Shown one piece after another: positions 1-5,220 of a stretch of DNA of 5,220 nucleotides. Made by a program: the position numbers and the translations under genes. The number at the start of each line of letters is the position of its first letter. The stretch's first letter is position 1. A model generated the notes under the pieces. The model did no database searches and was not told the DNA's origin. It saw nothing but the letters and a program-made list of their open reading frames with translations. The stretch is from Myxococcales bacterium (GTDB taxonomy: Bacteria; Myxococcota; Polyangia; Fen-1088): assembly GCA_003155465.1 (NCBI GenBank), contig PMCR01000425.1, positions 1-5,220 on the forward strand, written 5' to 3'.

Positions 1-660
1 GGCGGCGCAGGGAGCACGGGTGGCGCGTCCGGTGCGAGGGACGGCGGCACGCCGCCGAGCGATGGCTCGAAGTCCGACGCGGCTTTCCCCGCCGACTTGG
101 CTGGCGGCGCGGACGTTCCGTCGGATGCGGCCTTGCTCGCCATCGCGTCCCAACTGCAAGGTTTTCGCGTCGAGCTGCCTTGCGACAAAATGACGACCGA
201 GGCGGGCGTTTGCACGACGACCGCCGCGGTGGACAAGCAGACCCATCCGCTCGCCCTCGGCGGCGATCCGGGCACTGTTTACGATATTGAACTGCGCGTG
301 CGCGGTGTGGTCGAGTGGATGACGTACTCGGGTTGCGCCGCCAGCACGCAGGAGCATTTCTGCAGCGGTGGCACGAAGCTCGACGCCACCTTCAACATCT
401 ACAGCCTGAGTGTGCCGGATCCCAAACAGACTTACTACTTCAACCGGGGCACGGCAATCGAGCACGCCGTCTACACCATCGACTACACCGTAACCATTCC
501 CATGAAGGGTGGAGCGGCGCTCACCTTCAGCGTCGACGGCCAGAACCAGAAGGAGATGGCCAACGTCACCAACCTCGTGGTACCAGGAATTCCGCCCGCG
601 CCGCAGGCCTACGCCGGCCAGTTCTTGCAGCTCGACGTCGTGTCCGTCACGGCAAGGTAG
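1..660 (+). CDS. Exported protein of unknown function with Gly/Ala-rich linker (5' end missing)
   Basis: The frame is open from the first base of the window to a TAG at 658-660, so the gene begins upstream and 219 C-terminal residues are visible. An internal TTG at 97 could be read as a start, but the Gly/Ala/Ser/Asp-rich coding continues unbroken above it and no good ribosome site is evident, so I treat it as internal. Residues 1 to about 45 form a low-complexity linker of the kind that joins a lipid anchor or signal peptide to an outer domain. Residues about 55-219 form a compact, beta-rich domain with four Cys (61, 71, 112, 121), which could make two disulfides outside the cytoplasm. Notable stretches are YDIELRVRGVVE, a TYYFN block, YTIDYTVTIPM and VVPGIPPAP near the end. 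I recall similar uncharacterised proteins in myxobacteria, but cannot name a family. No catalytic motif is recognisable. It converges on the esterase gene. Coding status is likely; function is unknown. Confidence 0.8.
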   Translation, partial: GGAGSTGGASGARDGGTPPSDGSKSDAAFPADLAGGADVPSDAALLAIASQLQGFRVELPCDKMTTEAGVCTTTAAVDKQTHPLALGGDPGTVYDIELRVRGVVEWMTYSGCAASTQEHFCSGGTKLDATFNIYSLSVPDPKQTYYFNRGTAIEHAVYTIDYTVTIPMKGGAALTFSVDGQNQKEMANVTNLVVPGIPPAPQAYAGQFLQLDVVSVTAR

Positions 661-669
661 CTTCACGCT

Positions 670-1968
670 CTAGTGCGCGCGCGGAAGAACCGACTGGATC
701 GCCTGGTACCAGGTCTGTCCCACAATGACGTATCCCGCGCTGTTGGGATGAACCTCGTCCGAGAGCAGGGCGGTCTTGTAGTTCGGGTTGCTGACGAAGG
801 GGGTGAACATGTCGACCATTGCCACGTGTTTGCCGGCGGCGACCCTCGCTTGAACCACGGCCGGAATCCCGTCGTTGTACGCCCTTATGAGGGCGGTCCT
901 GGCGTCGTCGTTGGAGGGACCAATCTGGGCCACGACCACCAGCGCTTGGGGCGCGTCAGCAATGATCTTGTCGATCAGGTTTCCCAACTTGGTTGGCTCG
1001 TCGGGGACTTTCCACACGATGTCGTTGGTGCCGATCATCAGAAGGACGATGTGTGGGATGGACCTGGCAATGGCGGCGTCGGTGACCGACGAAAGGCCCT
1101 GGCGTTGGGTGATGGTGTCGATCACAAAGCCCGAGTGCCCTTCGTGGCTTCTCGGGAAGGGTTTGCCACTGACGGTCGTGGGACCGGATGCCAAGGTGCC
1201 AACGAAAGTGATCGACTGGGAATTGGCCACGGCCTGCCGGAACAGCTCGACGCGATAGCCGCCGCCATCTGACGAGCCGGTTCCCGCGGTGATTGAATCT
1301 CCCAGCGGCAAGATGGCGCAAGTCCCTGTCGAGGGACATGGGTTGTACGCGGTGTCGCCACCAGCACCGCCTGCGCCTCCACCAACATCGATTCGACCGC
1401 CGGTGACGGCACTGCCGCCATCAGCGCCGCCACCGCCAGCAGCATCTGCGTTGGCTCCGTCCGTCGGCTGCCCACCCGGTCCAGCGCTGGCGTCCCGTCC
1501 GGCGGATCCCGCGGCCGCGTCGTTGCCGGTCGCAGTACCTCCAGCCCCAGCAGAACCGCCGGCCGCGCTGCGGCCTGCCGTGGCGCCTTGCCCACCGCTA
1601 CCGGGGTTGCCACCAGCAGAACTGCCGCCCTCAGCGCCGCCGGCATTGGTTCCCCCAGTCGGCTGGCCACCCATTGCGACGCTGGCATCCCGTCCGACGG
1701 ATCCCGCGGCTGCGTCGTTGCCGGTCGCAGTACCTCCGGTTCCAAACGAACCGCCCGTCGCGCTCTGGCCTCCCTTGGCGGTCTGGCCGCCGCTTGCCGT
1801 CTGTCCTCCACTCGCCGCCGGCTGGCCAGCAGCGCCGGTGCTCCCCCCGCTGTCCGAAGATGTCCCAGCTCCTCCGCCACAGCCGACAGCGGCAAACAGG
1901 AACCAAGGAAAGATAGCCAATGCCGCGACAGTGAGTCGGCTGGTCCCGGGCAAGGAAGCCATACTCAC
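670..1968 (-). CDS. Lipoprotein with long Gly-rich linker and SGNH/GDSL (CE3-like) esterase domain
   Basis: 432 residues. An N-terminal hydrophobic segment (about 12-29) ends in AVGC, a lipobox-like site with the lipidated Cys at 30. Residues 31 to about 207 are low-complexity Gly/Ala/Ser/Thr linker with internal repeats. The catalytic domain spans about 216-430. It shows block I GDSIT (nucleophile Ser225), an HEGHSG motif at 275-280, block III GTND at 313-316 (oxyanion Asn315) and block V with Asp404 and His407 in SDEVHPN. GDSIT plus a Tyr-Arg-x-Glu-Leu helix and HEGHSG match bacterial carbohydrate esterase family 3 (acetylxylan esterases) and related SGNH hydrolases. By family, it would remove acetyl or other acyl groups from polysaccharide. 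The substrate and the exact location, probably the outer cell surface, are inference. Cys211 and Cys217 just before the domain may pair. The start is uncertain: GTG at 1968 has GAGAG 7 bases upstream, and an ATG two codons later (1962) is also plausible. It lies 65 bases downstream of the kinase gene. Confidence 0.9.
   Translation of the reverse strand: MSMASLPGTSRLTVAALAIFPWFLFAAVGCGGGAGTSSDSGGSTGAAGQPAASGGQTASGGQTAKGGQSATGGSFGTGGTATGNDAAAGSVGRDASVAMGGQPTGGTNAGGAEGGSSAGGNPGSGGQGATAGRSAAGGSAGAGGTATGNDAAAGSAGRDASAGPGGQPTDGANADAAGGGGADGGSAVTGGRIDVGGGAGGAGGDTAYNPCPSTGTCAILPLGDSITAGTGSSDGGGYRVELFRQAVANSQSITFVGTLASGPTTVSGKPFPRSHEGHSGFVIDTITQRQGLSSVTDAAIARSIPHIVLLMIGTNDIVWKVPDEPTKLGNLIDKIIADAPQALVVVAQIGPSNDDARTALIRAYNDGIPAVVQARVAAGKHVAMVDMFTPFVSNPNYKTALLSDEVHPNSAGYVIVGQTWYQAIQSVLPRAH
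1463..1542. repeat. Linker-encoding repeat, copy A
   Basis: This 80-base segment matches 1658-1737 at 71 of 80 positions, counted by eye, with an offset of exactly 195 bases (65 codons). It lies in the esterase gene and encodes the second TATGNDAAAGS...GRDAS...GGQPT block (residues about 143-168). Weaker similarity extends on both sides, so the duplicated unit is probably near 60 residues. The in-frame offset and high nucleotide identity point to a tandem duplication within the linker. Confidence 0.85.
1658..1737. repeat. Linker-encoding repeat, copy B
   Basis: This is the partner of the repeat at 1463-1542, encoding the first TATGNDAAAGS...GRDAS...GGQPT block (residues about 78-103 of the esterase lipoprotein). 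The nine mismatches cluster in the part nearest 1666-1680. The last 26 bases are identical in both copies. Confidence 0.85.
1756..1809 (-). repeat. Three tandem 18-base units encoding GGQ(T/S)A(S/K/T)
   Basis: Residues 54-71 of the esterase lipoprotein read GGQTAS, GGQTAK, GGQSAT, three in-frame hexapeptide units followed by another Gly-Gly. They belong to the extended linker that separates the lipid anchor from the esterase domain. Such repeats commonly change in copy number by slippage or unequal recombination. Confidence 0.7.
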
Positions 1969-2033
1969 TTATCCGCTCTCTTGCCCTCGCTGGTCAAGCA
2001 TCGATCCCTTGCGCCACCGACCAGATCGCACAC
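1969..2033 (-). other. 65-base gap between kinase stop and esterase start
   Basis: There is no terminator with a T-run after the kinase, so read-through into the esterase gene is plausible. A TTGACC (1992-1997) sits 18 bases before GATAAG (1968-1973), which could act as a separate weak promoter starting close to the ATG at 1962. Both readings are tentative. Confidence 0.3.
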
Positions 2034-3668
2034 TTAGTCCGCAATCGACAATCCGCCGTCCAGCACCTCCCGAACCTTGGCGGCCAGGACTTCCTTGGAG
2101 AACGGCTTTTGCAGGAAATCGACCCCTTCATCTAGGACACCGCGGTGGGCGATGACATCGGCCGTGTACCCTGACATAAACAGCCGCTTGATCTCGGGAT
2201 AGAGGGACAGCAGGTTTCTGGCCAGGTCCCGGCCGTTCATCTCCGGCATGACCACGTCGGTTATGAGCAGGTGGATGACACCGCCGTGCTCCCTGGCCAG
2301 GCGGATCGCCTCGCCCGGCGTGTCCGCAGGTAACACGATGTAGCCATGCTTTCTGAGGATGACCGCGGTCATTTTCAGCATGGCCGGCTCGTCCTCCACC
2401 AGCAGAATGGTCTCGCGGCTGCGCACGGCCGGTTCCGCCGCATTCTCCGGCCGCGTCGGGTCAGCCCTGCCTGCATGCCGGGGCAGAAAGATTGTGATCG
2501 TCGTGCCCTGGCCCAGCTCGCTCTCGGCAGTGATGAAGCCGCCGTTCTGCTTGACGGCGCCATAGACCGTGGCCAAACCGAGGCCGGTGCCCCTGCCAAT
2601 AGCTTTGGTCGTGAAGAATGGCTCGAAAACGTGGGCCAGCGTTTCCTTGTCGATGCCACTGCCGGTGTCGCTCACGGCCAGCCGGGCAAACTCCCCGGGG
2701 ACGAATCCTGCGTGAGCTGCGCAATACTCCGTGTCGAGGGTGCAGTTTCCCGTCTCGATGGTCAGTTTGCCGACGCCGGGAATCGCGTCGCGGGCGTTGA
2801 CAGACAGGTTGGCCAAGATCTGGTCGATCTGGGGCGGGTCCATCCTGACCGGCCACAGATTTGGATCTGGCCGCCAGTCAAGCTCGATATCCTCACCGAT
2901 CAGCCGTCTCAGCATGTTGAGCATGCCGGTCACGGCTTGATTCAGGTCCAGCACCTTGGGCGCGATGGTCTGCTTGCGGGCAAAGGCCAGCAATTGCCGG
3001 GTGAGGTCTGCGGACTGTTGCGTGGCCTTGCGGATCTCCACCAGGTCGGCATGGACCGGCAGCGCCGGGTCCACCTGTTCGAGAGCCATCTCCACATGCC
3101 CGAGGATCACTCCCAGCTTGTTGTTGAAGTCGTGCGCCACGCCGCCCGCCAGACGGCCTACCGATTCCATCTTCTGCGCCTGCTGAAGCTGGGCTTGCAG
3201 TCTGGCCTTTTCCTCCTCGGCCCGCTTGCGCACGGTGATGTCCTGCACGACGGACAGGAAATGGAGCGGGGCTCCACTTTGGCCCCGCAGCATTCGGATG
3301 TTGACCTCTCCCCACACGACCGTTGCGTCCTTCCGAACGTATCGCTTCTGGAACTGGGCGACGTCGAGCTCGTTGCGAATGATGGCCTGGATCTCTGATG
3401 CGCCTGTCGTGCGATCCTCGGGATAGGTGACGTCCAGAAAAGTGATGCCAGTCAGTTCGTCTTCCTGGTAGCCGAGGAACCGACAGAAGGCCTCGTTGCA
3501 CCGCCGGAAGCGGGAATCCATGCCGACCATGACGACCCCGACGGGGGACTGCGTGAACAGGCGGCGGAAGATCTCTTCGTTCTCCCGCAGAGCCTGACTT
3601 GAGTCTGCCAGCGGTGAGCCTGTCGAATCTACCGAAGAGGCGGTGGTTCGGCCGTTTTCGTTGTTCAT
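2034..3668 (-). CDS. PAS-containing hybrid sensor histidine kinase with C-terminal receiver domain
   Basis: 544 residues from the ATG at 3668, which has GAAGG (3675-3679) six bases upstream. The frame runs on to a TTG at 3719, but that codon has no Shine-Dalgarno sequence and lies only about 15 bases below a putative -10 box. Domains in order: PAS/PAC (about 32-148); short coiled coil (about 146-170); HisKA with [10 protein letters not shown], phospho-acceptor His179; HATPase_c with N box [10 protein letters not shown] (Asn291), G1 DTGSGID (334-340) and G2 GRGTGLGL (358-365); then a receiver domain with Glu425/Asp426, phospho-acceptor Asp471 in [10 protein letters not shown], Ser499 in MSGYT and Lys521 in KPF. 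All residues needed for autophosphorylation and transfer to the receiver are present. No membrane segment is visible, so it should be cytoplasmic and sense through PAS; the ligand is unknown. The architecture resembles CckA-type kinases without their membrane region. There is no DNA-binding output, so a phosphotransfer protein or regulator must be encoded elsewhere. Confidence 0.93.
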   Translation of the reverse strand: MNNENGRTTASSVDSTGSPLADSSQALRENEEIFRRLFTQSPVGVVMVGMDSRFRRCNEAFCRFLGYQEDELTGITFLDVTYPEDRTTGASEIQAIIRNELDVAQFQKRYVRKDATVVWGEVNIRMLRGQSGAPLHFLSVVQDITVRKRAEEEKARLQAQLQQAQKMESVGRLAGGVAHDFNNKLGVILGHVEMALEQVDPALPVHADLVEIRKATQQSADLTRQLLAFARKQTIAPKVLDLNQAVTGMLNMLRRLIGEDIELDWRPDPNLWPVRMDPPQIDQILANLSVNARDAIPGVGKLTIETGNCTLDTEYCAAHAGFVPGEFARLAVSDTGSGIDKETLAHVFEPFFTTKAIGRGTGLGLATVYGAVKQNGGFITAESELGQGTTITIFLPRHAGRADPTRPENAAEPAVRSRETILLVEDEPAMLKMTAVILRKHGYIVLPADTPGEAIRLAREHGGVIHLLITDVVMPEMNGRDLARNLLSLYPEIKRLFMSGYTADVIAHRGVLDEGVDFLQKPFSKEVLAAKVREVLDGGLSIAD

Positions 3669-3674
3669 CGCGTG

Positions 3675-3679
3675 CCTTC
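3675..3679 (-). promoter_or_regulatory. Ribosome binding site that decides the kinase start
   Basis: On the minus strand this reads GAAGG, six bases before the ATG at 3666-3668. The alternative upstream TTG (3717-3719) lacks any purine-rich element, so the ATG is preferred and the 17 extra N-terminal codons are probably untranslated leader. Confidence 0.6.
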
Positions 3680-3723
3680 GCTGGACTGTGCCTCTGTTGC
3701 TTTCGCCCCTGGGATTCAAACGA

Positions 3724-3733
3724 CCACGCGTGG
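3724..3733. promoter_or_regulatory. 10-base perfect palindrome near the predicted kinase transcription start
   Basis: CCACGCGTGG is a perfect palindrome immediately downstream of the TATACT box, covering the predicted start of transcription. That is a usual position for a repressor operator. The palindrome is short, and GC-rich DNA produces such matches by chance, so its role is speculative. Confidence 0.25.
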
Positions 3734-3734
3734 G

Positions 3735-3740
3735 AGTATA
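3735..3740 (-). promoter_or_regulatory. Possible -10 box upstream of the kinase gene
   Basis: The minus strand reads TATACT here (5 of 6 to TATAAT), unusually AT-rich for this sequence. It would start transcription near 3727-3729 and leave a leader of about 60 bases before the ATG at 3668. No good -35 hexamer is seen 16-18 bases upstream, so an activator or another sigma factor would be needed, or the match is chance. Confidence 0.3.
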
Positions 3741-3779
3741 CCCGATGGCTCGCTCGTCGCCCTCCCTCAGGTCTCCAGC

Positions 3780-4205
3780 CTATTTCGTCACCGGCTCGGT
3801 CACGAGGGGAAAGCGATCACCGCGCGAGCGGCGCTGCTTGATCATCATCCAGCGCCCACCGCGGCTTTCCCAGCGCTGCTCGAGGGTAGCGCTACGTAGA
3901 TTCGGGTCGCGCTTCGAATACCAATCGATGGCGACGGTCACGGTCGCCGCCGACGAACCAGTGTCAAAGTGGATGCTCTTCACTTCGTAGTCGCACATCA
4001 CCAGGTCGTCGCCCACCAGATCCACGCGTTCCAAGAACAGCCGTCTGTCGTCGGCCGGCATGGAAGATCCCGCCTGATCCCAGCGCGCCCAGCGCAGATC
4101 GTCGTTGAACATGCGGGCGTCTCGAATGAACTCGTCCTCGCGTCGTTGGGTCGCGGAGAAGCATCCGGCCAGCGTCAACCCCAGCAGAGCAAGTCGGAGG
4201 TTCAC
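3780..4205 (-). CDS. Small lipoprotein of unknown function, coupled to prmC
   Basis: 141 residues from a GTG at 4205. The start is well supported: AGGAAG lies six bases upstream, and the N-terminus is a compact lipoprotein signal (MNLRLALLGLTLAGC) with lipobox LAGC and lipidated Cys15. Longer upstream extensions in this frame are Arg/Pro-rich shadow of prmC. The mature part begins with a charged helix (REDEFIRDARMFNDDLRWARWDQ, residues about 23-45), then a second helix around 48-63, then alternating beta-like segments up to a conserved-looking RWESRGGRWMMIKQR region (about 117-131). A helix-helix-sheet order of this size recalls NTF2-like folds, but that is a guess from pattern alone. No catalytic residues are evident. 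It would be anchored to the inner or outer membrane. The GTG overlaps the prmC TGA as GTGA, indicating co-transcription and translational coupling. Confidence 0.85.
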   Translation of the reverse strand: MNLRLALLGLTLAGCFSATQRREDEFIRDARMFNDDLRWARWDQAGSSMPADDRRLFLERVDLVGDDLVMCDYEVKSIHFDTGSSAATVTVAIDWYSKRDPNLRSATLEQRWESRGGRWMMIKQRRSRGDRFPLVTEPVTK

Positions 4206-5086
4206 GATGAGCTTCCTTTCACGCCTGAGACAACGCGTTCGATGCCGGCCAGATCTCGACGGGAACGAACCCCGCCGAAGCCAGCCCCACGCAGGAGTTC
4301 CTCGACCGGGCCTGCCTGGCCGGCGCCGATCTCGAGGGCCAGGCAACCGTCCGGGTGAAGGATTTCCGGCGCTCCTGCCACCAGTCTGCGCACGAGCGCA
4401 AGGCCGTCTGCCCCGCCGTCGAGGGCCAAGCGCGGCTCGCTGCGCACGTCGGCGGCCAGCCCATCTATCTCAGCGCTCGGGATGTAGGGGAGGTTGGCCA
4501 CCATCAGATCGAAGCGGCCCAAGGGTGTGAGCGGCTGCTCCAGATCGCCCTGCAGGAAGGTGATGGTCAGGCCCAAGCGCTCGGCATTGGCACGTGCCAC
4601 GGCCAACGCGTCGGGCGAAATATCGGTGGCAAAGACCTGCGCCTTTGGCCGCTCCTTGGCCAGCGCCAGCGCCAGCGCGCCTGACCCGGTGCCCACGTCA
4701 GCAATGCGCGCGTCGGGATCTGCAAGCCGGTCGAGGGCCTCCTCCACCATGGTCTCGCTATCGGGCCGGGGAATCAGCACGCGCGGGTCGACCAACAGAT
4801 CCAGGCTCCAGAATTCTTTGTGGCCCAGCAGGTAGGCCACCGGCTCGCCCGCCAGCCGCCGCGAGACCAGATCGCGGTAGGCGGCCAGTTCGGCCGCACC
4901 CAGGGGCCGGTCGAAGTACGCGTAGAGCTCGATGCGCGACATCGCGAACGCGTGGGCCGCCAGCAACTCGGCGTCCAGCCGCGCCGAGGCGACGCCGTGT
5001 TTTTCGAAGTGGGCCGTGGTCCAACGCAGGACATCGAGCACGGCCCACACGGTCTTGGGCGGCGAAGCAGACGGAGTCGGCAGCAC
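4202..5086 (-). CDS. prmC: PrmC (HemK): peptide chain release factor N5-glutamine methyltransferase
   Basis: It transfers a methyl group from S-adenosylmethionine to the Gln of the GGQ motif in release factors 1 and 2, improving translation termination; the enzyme is cytosolic. From the GTG at 5086 it has 294 residues, near the family's usual 275-290. The helical N-terminal substrate-binding domain has RLDAE (36-40) and GHKEFWS (88-94), followed by the family signature IPRPDSE (105-111). The Rossmann domain has the SAM loop DVGTGSG (130-136), acidic Asp155 after strand 2 and catalytic NLPY (198-201), a variant of the usual NPPY. An SEPRLALDGG block (about 216-225) and the C-terminal DLAGIERVV are also typical. 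The frame stays open upstream, with an ATG at 5194 that would add 36 Arg/Gly-rich residues not seen in this family; neither start has a strong Shine-Dalgarno sequence. A neighbouring prfA is common but is not visible in this window. The stop overlaps the next gene's start. Confidence 0.95.
   Translation of the reverse strand: MLPTPSASPPKTVWAVLDVLRWTTAHFEKHGVASARLDAELLAAHAFAMSRIELYAYFDRPLGAAELAAYRDLVSRRLAGEPVAYLLGHKEFWSLDLLVDPRVLIPRPDSETMVEEALDRLADPDARIADVGTGSGALALALAKERPKAQVFATDISPDALAVARANAERLGLTITFLQGDLEQPLTPLGRFDLMVANLPYIPSAEIDGLAADVRSEPRLALDGGADGLALVRRLVAGAPEILHPDGCLALEIGAGQAGPVEELLRGAGFGGVRSRRDLAGIERVVSGVKGSSS
4214..4217 (-). promoter_or_regulatory. Ribosome binding site of the small lipoprotein, inside the prmC 3' end
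   Basis: AGGA on the minus strand, part of GAAAGGAAG (4212-4220), precedes the GTG at 4205 with good spacing. It lies in the last codons of prmC (Lys-Gly-Ser-Ser-Ser-stop) and fixes the lipoprotein start at 4205. Confidence 0.7.
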
Positions 5087-5220
5087 GTTCCGATTGTGCC
5101 GCAGGGATCGCCCCTTGGCGAGAACCGCGTGGGGAGCCCGCCGGCCCTTCGGGACAGACAGCCCACCCCGCCCGCCCCGCGTGTGGCGCACCATTCGCGG
5201 GAGGGGTTGGCGAGGCCGAG
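5087..5220 (-). other. Region upstream of prmC, no supported gene
   Basis: No gene end or RNA is recognisable here. The prmC frame is open through the whole stretch, including an ATG at 5194, but the encoded peptide is Arg/Gly/Pro-rich and unlike PrmC. A weak promoter-like pair on the minus strand, TCGCCA (5116-5121) and CACAAT (5093-5098) spaced by 17 bases, would start transcription at or near the GTG at 5086 and give a nearly leaderless message. It could be a chance match. Confidence 0.3.

Noticed and set aside
673..1272. Plus-strand open frame after the first gene
   Set aside because: It lies wholly opposite the SGNH catalytic domain, whose motifs are intact. Its protein has no recognisable features.
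1990..2024. 6-base inverted repeat (CTGGTC/GACCAG) after the kinase as a terminator
   Set aside because: The stem is only 6 bases with a 23-base loop and no T-run, too weak for an intrinsic terminator.
1289..2155. Long plus-strand Pro/Ala-rich open frame opposite the esterase linker
   Set aside because: It is the complement of Gly/Ala/Ser codons in the linker and runs past the esterase gene's start into the kinase 3' end. It has no ribosome site, no domain and extreme composition.
2346..3398. 350-codon plus-strand open frame opposite the kinase
   Set aside because: The kinase on the other strand has all its motifs in order; this frame is a GC-rich antisense shadow with no recognisable domain.
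4206..4346. Upstream extension of the small lipoprotein frame to an ATG
   Set aside because: The extra 47 residues are Arg/Pro/Gly-rich, overlap prmC and would bury the lipoprotein signal peptide. The GTG at 4205 has an excellent ribosome site.
4758..5166. Alternative minus-strand open frames overlapping the prmC 5' half
   Set aside because: They are Arg/Pro/Trp-rich shadows in the other frames of prmC, with no motifs.

Overview
The window is GC-rich bacterial chromosome, about two-thirds G+C by eye. The combination of long Gly/Ala/Ser-rich linkers on exported proteins, several lipoproteins and a CckA-type hybrid kinase fits a predatory or soil deltaproteobacterium (Myxococcota, Polyangiales-like). 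That placement is inference from protein style; no rRNA or other phylogenetic marker was used beyond prmC.

Layout from left to right. Positions 1-660 (+) hold the 3' part of a gene for an exported protein of unknown function, with a Gly/Ala-rich linker followed by a Cys-containing beta-rich domain. Everything after it is on the minus strand. 670-1968 encodes a lipoprotein with a ~180-residue Gly/Ala/Ser linker, partly duplicated, carrying an SGNH/GDSL esterase domain that resembles carbohydrate esterase family 3. 2034-3668 encodes a soluble PAS-HisKA-HATPase-REC hybrid sensor kinase. 3780-4205 encodes a small lipoprotein of unknown function. 4202-5086 encodes PrmC (HemK), the release-factor glutamine methyltransferase. 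The last 134 bases lie upstream of prmC.

Two minus-strand transcription units are likely. prmC and the small lipoprotein overlap by 4 bases (GTGA), with the lipoprotein's Shine-Dalgarno sequence inside the prmC 3' end, so they should be translationally coupled. After a 111-base gap with a TATACT box and a 10-base palindrome comes the kinase, then 65 bases later the esterase lipoprotein. Those two could be co-transcribed, which would place a cell-surface esterase beside a two-component regulator. The esterase gene converges on the plus-strand gene, with only 9 bases between stop codons and no clear terminator.

I see no RNA genes, CRISPR array, insertion sequence, attachment site or replication origin. 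No gene-free stretch exceeds 300 bases. Nothing here makes a convincing new multi-gene system. The least explained parts are the partial plus-strand protein, the lipoprotein coupled to prmC, and the kinase-esterase pair.
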